Below are positions 33,989 through 43,174 of a stretch of 64,000 nt of DNA, piece by piece. The stretch is taken from positions 1,612,001 to 1,676,000 of the forward strand of contig NZ_CP120360.1 in assembly GCF_029510815.1 (NCBI RefSeq). Direction: 5' to 3'. This DNA is from Janibacter sp. DB-40. GTDB taxonomy: Bacteria; Actinomycetota; Actinomycetes; Actinomycetales; Dermatophilaceae. The position numbers were made by a program, and so were the translations under genes. The notes under the pieces are model-generated. The model did no database searches, was not told the DNA's origin, and saw nothing but the letters and a program-made list of their open reading frames with translations. Positions within the stretch are counted from its first letter, which is position 1. Every line of letters starts with the position of its first letter.

Positions 33989-35359
33989 GTGCGAACGCGC
34001 CTCGCGGTGGCCTTCGGGGCGCTGCTCTTCATGTTGCTCGGGGCTCCGACGGCCGTGGCGCACACCGTCGCCGGTCCGGCATCGGTCGCCGCGGCCGAGG
34101 AGCCCGCGATCACCGGCATCCTGCGTGGTCCTGATCGGGAGCCCGTCGAGGGGGTCACCCTCACGGTCACCGATGCGGGCAGCGCCACGACCGACGCGAA
34201 GGGGGAGTGGCGGATCGAGGTGCCGGGCCCCGGCACGTACGAGGTGAGCCTCGACACCTCGACACTGCCCGATGGGTTGCAGACCCGCGACGTGGGAGGG
34301 GAGACGCTGCCCGAGGTGCAGGTACGGGCGGGACGCGACTCGACGGTGATCTTCCCGCTCATCCCACAGGGGGAGCAGCAGGAGTCGGGGACGACCCCCT
34401 CCGAGACCGACGGCGAGGCGACCAGCGAGTCCGACACCTCGACGGGGACCACCGGCGGGGACGGCGGCAATGACTTCACCGCCCGGTTCCTCCAGCTCGT
34501 CGTGGAGGGCATCAAGTACGGCACCATCATCGCCATCACCTCGGTGGGGCTGTCCCTGGTCTTCGGGACCACGGGCCTGATCAACTTCGCCCACGGTGAG
34601 CTGGTCGCCCTCGGGGCCATCGCCGCCTTCTTCTTCTCCGCCGGTGCCTTCGACCTGCCTCTCGTGCTCGCCGCCCTGGTGGCCATCGTCATCGGTGGCG
34701 GGGCCGGCGCAGCGCTGGAGCGCGGTCTGTGGCGGCCCCTGCGGGTGCGGGGGACCGGGTTGATCCAGATGTTCATCATCTCGATCGGTGTCTCACTGTT
34801 CCTGCGACACCTGCTGCTGATCTTCTACGGCGGTCGGCGTCAGCAGTACGACCAGTACGCGCTCCAGTCGGAGATCGATCTCGGCCCGGTCTCGATCACG
34901 CCCCGGGACCTGACGGTGACCGTCATCGCCATCCTGGTCATCATCGGTGTCGCGCTGATGCTCCAGCGCACGCGGATGGGCAAGGCGATGCGTGCGGTCT
35001 CCGACAACCGGGACCTGGCGGAGTCCTCGGGCATCGACGTCAACCGGGTCGTCCTCTTCGTCTGGATCCTCGGTGGGGGACTGGCCGCGCTCGGTGGCGT
35101 CTTCTACGGCCTGACCACGGCCGTCTACTGGGACATGGGGTTCAACCTGCTGCTGCTGATGTTCGCCGGCGTCATCCTCGGTGGCCTGGGCAGCGCCTTC
35201 GGCGCGGTGGTCGGCAGCCTGGTCGTCGGTCTCGTGGCCCAGCTGTCGACCCTGTGGTTCCCCACCGAGCTGCAGAACGCTTGGGCCCTGCTCGCTCTCA
35301 TCATCGTCCTGCTCGTGCGCCCCCAAGGCATCCTTGGCCGGGCCGAGCGCGTCGGATAG
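33989..35359 (+). CDS. livH: Branched-chain amino-acid ABC permease LivH with N-terminal exported domain
   Basis: 456 residues. Residues 1-25 form a signal peptide (ALLFMLLGAPTAVAHT). Residues about 38-125 look like a carboxypeptidase-regulatory/prealbumin-type beta-sandwich (ITGILRGPDREPVEGVTLTV, TTDAKGEWRIEVPGPGTYEVSL). A Ser/Thr/Gly linker leads to the usual LivH permease (about 163-456) with GLSLVFGTTGLINFAHGE. The permease imports branched-chain amino acids or related compounds. GGAGG lies 7 nt before GTG 33989. The exported domain is not part of classical LivH and may aid capture of the binding protein. Confidence 0.88.
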   Translation: MRTRLAVAFGALLFMLLGAPTAVAHTVAGPASVAAAEEPAITGILRGPDREPVEGVTLTVTDAGSATTDAKGEWRIEVPGPGTYEVSLDTSTLPDGLQTRDVGGETLPEVQVRAGRDSTVIFPLIPQGEQQESGTTPSETDGEATSESDTSTGTTGGDGGNDFTARFLQLVVEGIKYGTIIAITSVGLSLVFGTTGLINFAHGELVALGAIAAFFFSAGAFDLPLVLAALVAIVIGGGAGAALERGLWRPLRVRGTGLIQMFIISIGVSLFLRHLLLIFYGGRRQQYDQYALQSEIDLGPVSITPRDLTVTVIAILVIIGVALMLQRTRMGKAMRAVSDNRDLAESSGIDVNRVVLFVWILGGGLAALGGVFYGLTTAVYWDMGFNLLLLMFAGVILGGLGSAFGAVVGSLVVGLVAQLSTLWFPTELQNAWALLALIIVLLVRPQGILGRAERVG

Positions 35360-35380
35360 ACCGACGAGTCAAGGAGAGAA

Positions 35381-36373
35381 ATGGACTGGCCCAGCATCAT
35401 CGGCAACGCCGTTCGCGGGATGTTCGGACCCGAGGCGGCGATCTACGCCCTGGCCGCGATCGGCCTCAACATCCACTTCGGCTACACCGGCCTGCTCAAC
35501 TTCGGCCAGGTGGGGTTCATGCTCGTCGGCGCCTACGGCGTCGCCGTGTCGGTCGCCGTCTTCGGGTGGTCGATGTGGGTGGGGGTCCTCCTGGGGATCG
35601 CCTGCGCAGTCCTGCTGGCTCTTCTGCTGGGCCTGCCGACGCTGCGCCTGCGTGGTGACTACCTGGCGATCGCCACCATCGCCGCTGCCGAGGTCCTCAG
35701 GTACTTCTACCGCTCGAGCACTCTCGAGCCACTCACCGGGGGCGTCTACGGTCTGCGCCAGTTCGCCGGCGAGTTCTTCGTGCTCAATCCCTATCCACCG
35801 GGGACGTACGGATGGGGAGAGGTCACCTTCGACCACCGCTCGATGTGGGTGATGACCGTCGGCTGGGGCCTGGTGGCGCTCGGCTGCCTCATGGTCAAGC
35901 TGTTGATCAGCAGCCCGTGGGGCCGCGTGCTGCGTTCGGTCCGTGAGGACGAGCTGGCCGCGCGGAGCCTCGGCAAGAGCGCCTACGGCTTCAAGCTGCA
36001 GAGCCTCGTGCTCGGTGGGGCCCTGGGTGGTCTTGCCGGCGTGCTCATGGCGATCAGCATCCAGTCCGTGCAACCGGACAGCTACGACCCGAAGGTGACC
36101 TTCTACCTGTACACGATCGTCATCCTCGGCGGTGCCAGTCGGGTGCTGGGCCCGGTCCTTGGGTCGATCATCTTCTGGTTCATCGTCACCTTCTTCGACG
36201 CCTTCCTGCGGAGTGCGACGTCCTCCGGACTCATCTCCCCATCGGTCCTCGACAGCGGTGACGTCGGGGCGGCCCGGTTCCTCCTCGTCGGGCTCGGCCT
36301 GGTCCTGCTGATGGTCTTCCGACCGGCAGGGATCCTCGGGAACCAGAAGGAGCTGAGGCTCGATGTCCGATGA
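35381..36373 (+). CDS. livM: Branched-chain amino-acid ABC permease LivM
   Basis: 330 residues with about nine to ten membrane helices. IGLNIHFGYTGLLNFGQVGFMLVGAYG and the cytoplasmic coupling loop VREDELAARSLGKSAYGFKLQ are diagnostic of LivM. It pairs with LivH to form the channel. AAGGAG lies 7 nt before ATG 35381. The gene overlaps livG by 11 bp if the first livG ATG is used. Confidence 0.93.
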   Translation: MDWPSIIGNAVRGMFGPEAAIYALAAIGLNIHFGYTGLLNFGQVGFMLVGAYGVAVSVAVFGWSMWVGVLLGIACAVLLALLLGLPTLRLRGDYLAIATIAAAEVLRYFYRSSTLEPLTGGVYGLRQFAGEFFVLNPYPPGTYGWGEVTFDHRSMWVMTVGWGLVALGCLMVKLLISSPWGRVLRSVREDELAARSLGKSAYGFKLQSLVLGGALGGLAGVLMAISIQSVQPDSYDPKVTFYLYTIVILGGASRVLGPVLGSIIFWFIVTFFDAFLRSATSSGLISPSVLDSGDVGAARFLLVGLGLVLLMVFRPAGILGNQKELRLDVR

Positions 36374-37283
36374 CCGGGTACACGGGGCCCCGGACGGGGC
36401 GAGGGAGGATGCCGCGATGAGCGAAGCACCGACCGTGGGAGCGGCTCAGCTCGTGGGCGTGCCTCCGGAGCCGGGGGTCGCGAAGCCCGACGCGATCTTC
36501 GTCGCCGACGACGTCGTGCGCAGCTTCGGCGGACTCAAGGCGGTGGACGTGGACCACCTCGAGATCCAGCGCGGGACGATCACGTCCCTCATCGGCCCCA
36601 ACGGGGCCGGGAAGTCGACCTTCTTCAACGTCGTCTCCGGGTTCGACACACCGGACGGCGGCACCTGGAGCTTCCAGGGTCAGGACGTGTCGAAGCTGCC
36701 GGCGCACCGGGTGGCACGACGAGGGATGGTCCGCACCTTCCAGCTGACCAAGGCACTGACCCGGCTGACGGCACGCGAGAACCTCATGCTCGGCGCGACC
36801 CACCAGGTGGGGGAGCGATTCATCCCCGCGCTGCTGCGGTTTCCGTGGAGATCGCAGGAAGCCGAGATCGGGGCACGGGCCGACGAACTCCTGGAGCGTT
36901 TCAACCTGGCCCACATGCGGGACGAGTTCGCCGGCACGATGTCCGGTGGTCAGCGAAAGCTGCTGGAGATGGCGCGTGCGCTGATGGTCGAGCCGTCGAT
37001 GATCATGCTCGACGAACCGATGGCCGGCGTGAATCCGGCCCTCACCCAGTCCCTGCTCGGGCACATCCAGACGCTGCGCGACGAGGGGATGACCATCGTC
37101 CTCGTCGAGCACGACATGGACGTCGTGATGGGGATCAGCGACTGGGTGACGACGTTCGCCCAGGGACGGCTGATAGCCGAAGGGCGTCCGGACGACATCC
37201 GTCGGGACAAGGCCGTCATCGACGCCTACCTCGGGACGCAGCGCAGCCTGCCCCAGCAGGAGAAGGAGACCCGTGATGAATGA
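36363..37283 (+). CDS. livG: Branched-chain amino-acid ABC transporter ATP-binding protein LivG
   Basis: 306 residues. Walker A GPNGAGKST, Q-loop in FQLTKALTRLTARENLM, signature MSGGQRKLLEMARAL, Walker B SMIMLDEPMAGVNP and the H-loop in LVEHDMDVVM are all intact, with the LivG-type insertion around SQEAEIGARADELLERFN. ATG 36363 overlaps livM; ATG 36417 with GGGAGG 8 nt upstream is a credible alternative that would remove an unstructured N-terminus. LivG and LivF form the nucleotide-binding pair. Confidence 0.93.
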   Translation: MSDDRVHGAPDGAREDAAMSEAPTVGAAQLVGVPPEPGVAKPDAIFVADDVVRSFGGLKAVDVDHLEIQRGTITSLIGPNGAGKSTFFNVVSGFDTPDGGTWSFQGQDVSKLPAHRVARRGMVRTFQLTKALTRLTARENLMLGATHQVGERFIPALLRFPWRSQEAEIGARADELLERFNLAHMRDEFAGTMSGGQRKLLEMARALMVEPSMIMLDEPMAGVNPALTQSLLGHIQTLRDEGMTIVLVEHDMDVVMGISDWVTTFAQGRLIAEGRPDDIRRDKAVIDAYLGTQRSLPQQEKETRDE

Positions 37284-38019
37284 CAGCGAAGCGACCCGCG
37301 AGACGGTCCTCACCGCGGTCGACCTCGTGGCCGGGTACATCCCGGGGGTCGACATCCTGCGCGGGTGCAACGCCCGTGTGGACGCGGGCGAGCTCGTCGG
37401 GATCATCGGTCCCAACGGCGCCGGGAAATCGACGTTGATCAAGGCCATGTTCGGTCTGGTACCCGTGACCGGTGGCAAGGTCCTCCTCGCCGAGAAGGAC
37501 ATCACGTCCCTGCCGGCGCACGCCATGGTCTCCGAGGGAGTCGGGTACGTCCCGCAGAACAACAACGTCTTCCCGTCGCTGACCGTCGAGGAGAACCTCG
37601 AGATGGGCATGTACCTGCGGCCCAAGGAGTTCGGCACCCGCTTCGCCGTGGTCAGCGAGATCTTCCCGCTGCTCTCCGAGCGACGGAACCAGAAGTGCGG
37701 GTCGCTCTCCGGGGGCGAACGTCAGGTGGTGGCAATGGGGCGTGCCCTGATGACCGACCCGGCCGTCCTCCTCCTCGACGAGCCGTCGGCCGGACTCTCG
37801 CCGATGATGCAGGACGCCGTCTTCGAGTCGGTCCTGAAGATCAACCGGTCGGGGGTGTCCATCCTCATGGTCGAGCAGAACGCCACCAACTGCCTGGAGA
37901 TCTCCGACCGCGCCTATGTCCTCGATCAGGGACAGAACGCCTACACCGGGACGGGCAAGGAGCTCCTGCACGACCCGAAGGTCATCGAGCTCTACCTGGG
38001 GACCCTCGCGCGCATCTGA
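37276..38019 (+). CDS. livF: Branched-chain amino-acid ABC transporter ATP-binding protein LivF
   Basis: 247 residues. Walker A GPNGAGKST, signature LSGGERQVVAMGRAL, Walker B AVLLLDEPSAGLSP and an H-loop replaced by MVEQNATNCLEI, as is usual in LivF. ATG 37276 overlaps the end of livG and has GGAG 7 nt upstream. The operon livHMGF ends here at a strong bidirectional hairpin; the binding-protein gene lies on the other strand. Confidence 0.93.
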   Translation: MNDSEATRETVLTAVDLVAGYIPGVDILRGCNARVDAGELVGIIGPNGAGKSTLIKAMFGLVPVTGGKVLLAEKDITSLPAHAMVSEGVGYVPQNNNVFPSLTVEENLEMGMYLRPKEFGTRFAVVSEIFPLLSERRNQKCGSLSGGERQVVAMGRALMTDPAVLLLDEPSAGLSPMMQDAVFESVLKINRSGVSILMVEQNATNCLEISDRAYVLDQGQNAYTGTGKELLHDPKVIELYLGTLARI

Positions 38020-38043
38020 CCCTCCTCCTGCAACCTCAACGAC

Positions 38044-38078
38044 GAAGGGCCCGACCGCGCGATGCGGGCGGGCCCTTC
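38044..38078. terminator. Bidirectional terminator between livF and the Liv binding protein
   Basis: GAAGGGCCCG (38044-38053) pairs exactly with CGGGCCCTTC (38069-38078), with a further CCGC/GCGG inner pairing. It lies between converging genes, and its GAAGGGC...GCCCTTC form is typical of actinobacterial terminators. Confidence 0.8.
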
Positions 38079-38099
38079 AGCGTGGAGCGTCCGCCCCGA

Positions 38100-39374
38100 T
38101 CACTCCTCGGCGGTGACGTCCTGGACCCGAACGGTCTCGAGATCCCCCTTGTCGTTGAACGTGTACACCTCGATCGAGGCCGCGCCCGGCTCACCGTCCT
38201 CGGTGAAGTCCAACGGACCGCTGGCACCCTGGTAGTTGATGTCGGTGCCCTCCTCGATCATGCCCTTGCACTCCTCGAAGGTGGAGCACTCCTCACCGTC
38301 CTTGGTCACGCCGCCGACCTCCTCCTTGAAGTCGGCCGGGTCGGTGCTCTCCGCCTGCTCGGCAGCCAGGGCGATGATGTTGACGCAGTCGAAGACCTGC
38401 GGGGCGAACTGCGTCTCCTTCAGGTCCGGTGCGAACTCCTGGAGATCCTTCAGGAAGGCATCGTTGGCCGACGACGCCGGCGCCGTACCCTTCATGCCCG
38501 ACAGGACACTGGGGTCGTTCTCGTTCACCAGCTCCGGCAGCTCCTCGCTGCGCAGACCGTCCGCGCCGTAGAGGCCGACCTCGTCGGTGGTCATGCCCGA
38601 CTCCACCAGGCCCGAGAGGATCTGCTTGCCCTCCTCGAAGGCGATCAGGACGACTGCATCGGGCTTCGCGCCCGAGGCCTTCTGGACGACGGCGTCGAAG
38701 TTGGTCGCCTTCGGGTCGTACATCTCCTTGGTGGCGACCGTCGCGCCCGAGCTCTCGAGTGCCTCGGCGGTGGCATCCACCAGGCCCTTGCCGTAGTCGT
38801 CGGCGCGCCCGATCAGGGCGACGTTGCTGTAGCCGTCACCGATGATCGTCTCGGCGAGGACCGGCCCCTGCATCGCATCCGACGGCGCGGTGCGGAAGTA
38901 GAAGCCGTCGTCCTCGTAGCCGGTGAAGGTCGGGGCCGTGTTGGATCCGGAGCACTGCACGACCTGGGACCCGGTGATCTTGTCGATGATCGCCAAGGAC
39001 ATGCCCGAGGCCGCAGCCCCGATGATGGCGTCGACGTCGGCGTTGAGCACCCTCTCGGCCGACTGGGAGGCGATGGCGGCGGTGTCGGCCTCGTCACCAC
39101 TGACGAGGTCGCCGATGTCCTGGCCCAGGACCCCACCGGCGCCGTTGATCTCGCTGATCGCGTACTTGGTGGCCTCGATCTGGGGCGGTCCGAGGAAGGC
39201 AAGCTGCCCGGTCTCGGGGAGCACGTAGCCCAGCTGCAGGGGCTCGCTCGAGCCACCACCGCCACCGCCGCCCGCGTCGTCGCCGCCCCCGTCGCCCCCT
39301 CCACCGCAGGCGGAAAGCACCATCAGCGCCGCCGCCGTGACACTGAGCGTCTTCGTGCGCATGCTCACACGCAT
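38100..39374 (-). CDS. livK: Branched-chain amino-acid ABC transporter substrate-binding lipoprotein
   Basis: 424 residues. Lipobox LSAC with Cys23 after a basic, hydrophobic signal, then a Gly/Asp-rich tether (residues 24-42) and a type I periplasmic-binding fold starting LQLGYVLPETGQLAFLGPPQIEATKYAI (read in parts). It should capture a branched-chain amino acid, or an amide or urea-type ligand, for LivHMGF. TAAGGAG lies 5-6 nt before ATG 39374. Its placement convergent to the permease operon allows separate, higher expression. The ligand is not provable from sequence. Confidence 0.9.
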   Translation of the reverse strand: MRVSMRTKTLSVTAAALMVLSACGGGGDGGGDDAGGGGGGGSSEPLQLGYVLPETGQLAFLGPPQIEATKYAISEINGAGGVLGQDIGDLVSGDEADTAAIASQSAERVLNADVDAIIGAAASGMSLAIIDKITGSQVVQCSGSNTAPTFTGYEDDGFYFRTAPSDAMQGPVLAETIIGDGYSNVALIGRADDYGKGLVDATAEALESSGATVATKEMYDPKATNFDAVVQKASGAKPDAVVLIAFEEGKQILSGLVESGMTTDEVGLYGADGLRSEELPELVNENDPSVLSGMKGTAPASSANDAFLKDLQEFAPDLKETQFAPQVFDCVNIIALAAEQAESTDPADFKEEVGGVTKDGEECSTFEECKGMIEEGTDINYQGASGPLDFTEDGEPGAASIEVYTFNDKGDLETVRVQDVTAEE

Positions 39375-39560
39375 ACGTTCTCCTTAGACAAACTGCCGAG
39401 GGTCCGACCGACATCGTTGTCGGCGTGACCCTTCCCCGGCCATGTGGATGCGGGAACGCTAGCACTGGGCACGGGGCATGTCGGCTGTTGTGAACCACCT
39501 GTGACCCGCTCGAGACCTGCGGTGCAGGCCCACGACCTCCCGCCACCGGGCAGGGGAGCG

Positions 39561-39585
39561 GTTTGGCTTCCGGGTGGAGGGGTAG
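39561..39585 (+). promoter_or_regulatory. Candidate general-stress sigma (SigB/SigH-like) promoter of the SDR gene
   Basis: GTTT (39561-39564) and GGGTAG (39580-39585) with a 15-bp spacer match the GTTT-N14-16-GGGTA pattern of actinobacterial SigB-type promoters. Predicted start about 36 nt before the ribosome site region. Confidence 0.4.
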
Positions 39586-39627
39586 TCGGAGAGCAGATGT
39601 CAGGGCAGACGAGAAGGAGGCCAACCC

Positions 39628-40530
39628 ATGAGCGAGTCCGAGATCAGCGCGAAGGCCGCGGCGATGACGACCGGCGAGGACGGCGGGTTCCCCGCACAGC
39701 AGCAGCAGCTTCCTGGGTCGAGCGCCCGGATGGAACCGGTCCCGGACCACGGCGAGGAGACATGGGTCGGCTCCGGTCGGTTGCGGGGGATACGGGCGCT
39801 GATCACCGGCGGTGACTCGGGGATCGGTCGAGCCGTGGCCATCGCCTTCGCTCGGGAGGGAGCTGACGTGGCGCTGTCCTACCTGCCCGAGGAGCAGGAG
39901 GACGCGGAGACCACCGCCGACTGGGTCCGTGAGGCCGGGCAGGAGGTCGTCCTGTGCCCGGGTGACCTGCAGTCCCAGCAGGTGTGCGCCGATGTCGTCG
40001 CGACCGCCGTGTCGGAGTTGGGCGGGCTCGACGTCCTCGTCAACAACGCAGGGGTGCAGATGGCCCGGGACCAGGGGATCGAGGACATCTCCGACGAGCG
40101 TCTCGACCGGATCTTCAAGACCAACCTCTACGCGCTCTTCTGGATGACGCGAGCGGCCATGCCCCACCTCGGTCGAGGATCGAGCATCATCAACGTCAGC
40201 TCCATCCAGGCCTTCGAGCCCTCGCCGTCGTTGTTGGACTACGCATCGACCAAGGCGGCGATCAACAACTTCACCGTCAACCTCGCCGCCGAGGTGGGCG
40301 AGCGGGGCATCCGGGTCAACGCCGTCGCTCCCGGGCCGATCTGGACGCCGCTCCAGCCGGCCACCCAGCCCGAGAAGAAGATCAAGGCCTTCGGCGCCGA
40401 CACCCCTCTCGGCCGGGCAGGGCAGCCGGGCGAGGTGGCCGGCGCCTTCGTCTACCTGGCGTCACCGGCCGAGGCGAGCTACGTCTCGGGCACGGTCCTG
40501 GGCGTCACGGGCGGCAAGCCCGTCTTCTGA
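39628..40530 (+). CDS. SDR-family oxidoreductase, general-stress-protein-39 type
   Basis: 300 residues. A Gln/Pro-rich N-terminal arm (about 1-50) precedes a classical short-chain dehydrogenase: TGGDSGIG (60-67), NNAG (139-142), catalytic Ser191/192, Tyr205 and Lys209 in YASTK. The long arm is shared with the GSP39/YdaD-type stress SDRs; the substrate is unknown. GAAGGAGG lies 7 nt before ATG 39628, and a SigB-like promoter upstream fits a stress role. It converges on nhaA with only 8 bp between stops. Confidence 0.88.
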   Translation: MSESEISAKAAAMTTGEDGGFPAQQQQLPGSSARMEPVPDHGEETWVGSGRLRGIRALITGGDSGIGRAVAIAFAREGADVALSYLPEEQEDAETTADWVREAGQEVVLCPGDLQSQQVCADVVATAVSELGGLDVLVNNAGVQMARDQGIEDISDERLDRIFKTNLYALFWMTRAAMPHLGRGSSIINVSSIQAFEPSPSLLDYASTKAAINNFTVNLAAEVGERGIRVNAVAPGPIWTPLQPATQPEKKIKAFGADTPLGRAGQPGEVAGAFVYLASPAEASYVSGTVLGVTGGKPVF

Positions 40531-40538
40531 GGGGCCGC

Positions 40539-41825
40539 TCAGGAGGCGGCGGAGCCCGCTGAGTCTGCGGTGGCCCTGCGCCCGCGGATGCCCAGGATGA
40601 CCGCACCGCAGACGGCCGCGGTGAACGAGCCCAGGAGGACCCCGATCTTCACGTGCTCCTCGGCGACGCTGGAGTTGCCGAAGGCGAGCTCACCCACGAG
40701 CAGCGAGACGGTGAAACCGACACCGGCGACGAAGCCCACCCCGACCATGTCAGGCCACGTCAGGTCCGAGTCCAGACGGAAGGCGGGCAGCCGGCTGAGC
40801 AGGAAGGTGGTCCCGACGATGCCGATCGGCTTGCCCACGACGAGACCGAGGATGATGCCGATGGTGATCGGGTCCTGCAGCGCCTTGGTCATCCCCGCGA
40901 CCCCGCCGACCGCGACGCCGGCGGAGAAGAAGGCGAAGACCGGCACGGCCACGAGGGTGGAGAAGATGCCCCACTGGTCCGCGAGGTAGGCAGTGAGCCC
41001 GTTGTAGACCGGCTCGCCGTCCTCGGTCGTGTAGCTGAGCACCCTGGCCCGGGCCGTGGCCACGACCGGGACGGTGAAGCCGAGAAGCACCCCCGCCACC
41101 GTGGCGTGGATTCCCGAGAGGTGGACCAGCGCCCAGGTGGCGAACCCCAGGGGCGCCAGGAGCCACCACGTGAGGACCCCGCGCTGGACGAGGACGGCGA
41201 AGATCGCCAGGGGGAGGAGCGCGAGCAGCAGCCACTGCAGGTGCAGTCCCTGGGCGTAGAAGACGGCGATGATGGTGATCGCGATGAGGTCGTCCACGAT
41301 CGCCAGGGTGAGCAGGAAGACGCGCAGGGCGGAGGGGAGTCCGCGAGCGACCACCGCGAGGACGGCGACGGCGAAGGCGATGTCGGTGGCCGTCGGGATC
41401 GCCCACCCTTGGAGGGCCTCGCCCCCGGCGGACATGGTGATGGCGAAGTAGATGCCTGCCGGGACGACGACGCCGCCGACCGCCGCAGCGATCGGCAGGG
41501 CGGCCGTCTTCGGGTCCCGCAGCTTGCCCGCGACGAACTCCTCCTTCAGCTCCAGGCCCACGACGAAGAAGAAGATCGCCAGCAGGCCGTCGGCGGCCCA
41601 CTCCCCGACGGACAGATCGAGGTGGAGTGCCGCCGGGCCGAAGTGGGTGTCCCTCAGGGACTCGTACATCTCGACCGCGGGCGTGTTGGCGCACACGAGG
41701 GCGAACACCGTCGCCACGAGCAGGAGCCCGCCACCGAAGGCGTCGCTGCGGGCGTTCTCGCGAACACCGCGCCACAACTCGTGGGGAGCAAGCCTGCTCG
41801 GGGAGGTCGTCTCGGGATCGGTCAT
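40539..41825 (-). CDS. nhaA: Na+/H+ antiporter NhaA
   Basis: 428 residues with about twelve membrane helices. The key pair of aspartates is in LAIVDDLIAITIIAVFY, corresponding to Asp163/Asp164 of the E. coli antiporter. NhaA exports sodium in exchange for protons and supports growth in salty, alkaline conditions, in keeping with the ectoine genes 1 kb away. The ATG has only a weak ribosome site. The C-terminus is basic. Confidence 0.94.
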   Translation of the reverse strand: MTDPETTSPSRLAPHELWRGVRENARSDAFGGGLLLVATVFALVCANTPAVEMYESLRDTHFGPAALHLDLSVGEWAADGLLAIFFFVVGLELKEEFVAGKLRDPKTAALPIAAAVGGVVVPAGIYFAITMSAGGEALQGWAIPTATDIAFAVAVLAVVARGLPSALRVFLLTLAIVDDLIAITIIAVFYAQGLHLQWLLLALLPLAIFAVLVQRGVLTWWLLAPLGFATWALVHLSGIHATVAGVLLGFTVPVVATARARVLSYTTEDGEPVYNGLTAYLADQWGIFSTLVAVPVFAFFSAGVAVGGVAGMTKALQDPITIGIILGLVVGKPIGIVGTTFLLSRLPAFRLDSDLTWPDMVGVGFVAGVGFTVSLLVGELAFGNSSVAEEHVKIGVLLGSFTAAVCGAVILGIRGRRATADSAGSAAS

Positions 41826-41987
41826 GGGGACCCGGCTTTCACGAAGTGCGGACGAGGACGGCTGGTTGGCCTCCGGAGCACGGGGGAGGGCGCTTGGTAC
41901 ACGTCGTCGTGGGGGCGATCACAGGCCGAGTGTACGGCGTGACCTCCCGCGTGCCCTGGAGCGACGTCCGCTCGATGCAGGACGGTC

Positions 41988-42611
41988 TCAGGGGACGGTG
42001 ACGCGGCGTAGCTGCTCTGCATCCAGCACCGGCAACCGGTACTCGTCACGCAGCGTGTCGAGGGCGAGCTCGTGCAGCTCCGGTCGGTGCGATCCGATCG
42101 CATCGCGCACCAGCACCACCTCCCGCTGGATGGCGAAGGCGTGAGCGGCTGTCGCCGCGACGCACGTGTGGGTTGACACCCCGACGATCACGAGGGCGTC
42201 GAGGTCCAGCTCGGTGACGACCTCCTGCAGGTCGGTGCCGACGAAGGCGTCGTCGCGGGTCTTGACCACCTCGGTGGCATCGTCCAGGTCCAGCTCGTCG
42301 AGGGTGGCGGTGTGGGCGTCGCCCTCGAAGAGGTAGCCCTGGTCGTCCTCGAGCATGTTCAGCGTCCAGGTCGAGCGGTCTCGCTTGTGCTGCGTGACCA
42401 CGTTGATGACCGGGAGCCCGAGGTCGTGCGCCCAGGCGAGGACGGTCGTGCAGTGGGCCACGATCTGCTGGCGGCGCTCCTTGAGCGCGGCCGCCTCGAA
42501 GTAGGCCTCCTGCATGTCCATGACGACCACGCCGGTTCGCTCGGGACGTCCGCGCCAGGGCGGGGTCCGCAGGACCCTGTTGTCGGGTGTTGCTGTCTGC
42601 TCGTCGTTCAC
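41988..42611 (-). CDS. Isochorismatase-family cysteine hydrolase
   Basis: 207 residues with the catalytic triad of the superfamily: D32 (VVMDMQEAYF), K117 (VVKTRDDAF) and C150 (GVSTHTCVAAT). Members hydrolyse isochorismate, nicotinamide, carbamoyl or ureido compounds; the specific substrate here is not evident. It starts at GTG without a visible ribosome site. It lies downstream of the ect operon but is separated from it by a strong terminator, so it is likely an independent unit. Confidence 0.85.
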   Translation of the reverse strand: MNDEQTATPDNRVLRTPPWRGRPERTGVVVMDMQEAYFEAAALKERRQQIVAHCTTVLAWAHDLGLPVINVVTQHKRDRSTWTLNMLEDDQGYLFEGDAHTATLDELDLDDATEVVKTRDDAFVGTDLQEVVTELDLDALVIVGVSTHTCVAATAAHAFAIQREVVLVRDAIGSHRPELHELALDTLRDEYRLPVLDAEQLRRVTVP

Positions 42612-42690
42612 GGGGTGTGGGTACCCAGTGGCGGCCGGCTCATGTGCCCAGCGCTCGGTGCCCTGCGCCGGCCGCGAGGCACCGGGGGAC

Positions 42691-42728
42691 GACGAAGGGG
42701 GCGGGCCCGGCGGCCCGCCCCCTTCGTC
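42691..42728 (-). terminator. Strong terminator of the ect operon
   Basis: Positions 42691-42707 and 42712-42728 are exact complements (17 bp, starting GACGAAGGGGG) around loop CGGC. It starts 13 bp beyond the ectC stop on the minus strand. Confidence 0.8.
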
Positions 42729-42740
42729 GTGCCGGCGCGA

Positions 42741-43136
42741 TCAGTCCTCGGTGAGGGAGAGGGCCGGGTACACGCCGTTCTCGTCGTGGACCTCGCGACC
42801 CGTGACCGGCGGGTTGAAGACGCACGCGCAGTGAATCTCCTCCTCGACGGTCACGGTGTGCTTGTCCGCGTCGTCGAGCATGTACATCACGCCCGGCTCG
42901 AGGGGGTACGTCTCGCCGGTGTCGCGGTCGGTGAGCGTCCCCTTGCCCTGGTAGACGTACACGGCCTCGACGTGGTTGGCGTACCAGAAGTCGGACGACG
43001 TCCCCGCCTTGAGGATCGTGATGTGGAAGCTGAAACCGACCTTGTCCTTGGCCAGGACCATGCGACGACTCTGCCAGTTGCCGTGGACGATGTCGTACTC
43101 GGTGCCGTCGAGGTCGTTGACGTTGACAACCTTCAT
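42741..43136 (-). CDS. ectC: L-ectoine synthase
   Basis: 131 residues, cupin fold. It cyclises N-gamma-acetyl-diaminobutyrate to ectoine. Family signatures are MKVVNVNDLDGTEYDI at the start, ILKAGTSSDFWYANHVEAVYVYQGKG and the metal-binding region ending VMYMLDDADKHTV. AAGGAG lies 5-6 nt before ATG 43136. It is the last gene of ectABC; no hydroxylase gene (ectD) follows. Confidence 0.95.
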   Translation of the reverse strand: MKVVNVNDLDGTEYDIVHGNWQSRRMVLAKDKVGFSFHITILKAGTSSDFWYANHVEAVYVYQGKGTLTDRDTGETYPLEPGVMYMLDDADKHTVTVEEEIHCACVFNPPVTGREVHDENGVYPALSLTED

Positions 43137-43174
43137 CGGGATCTCCTTGTCTCGTAAGTGTGGTGGTGGAGGGC

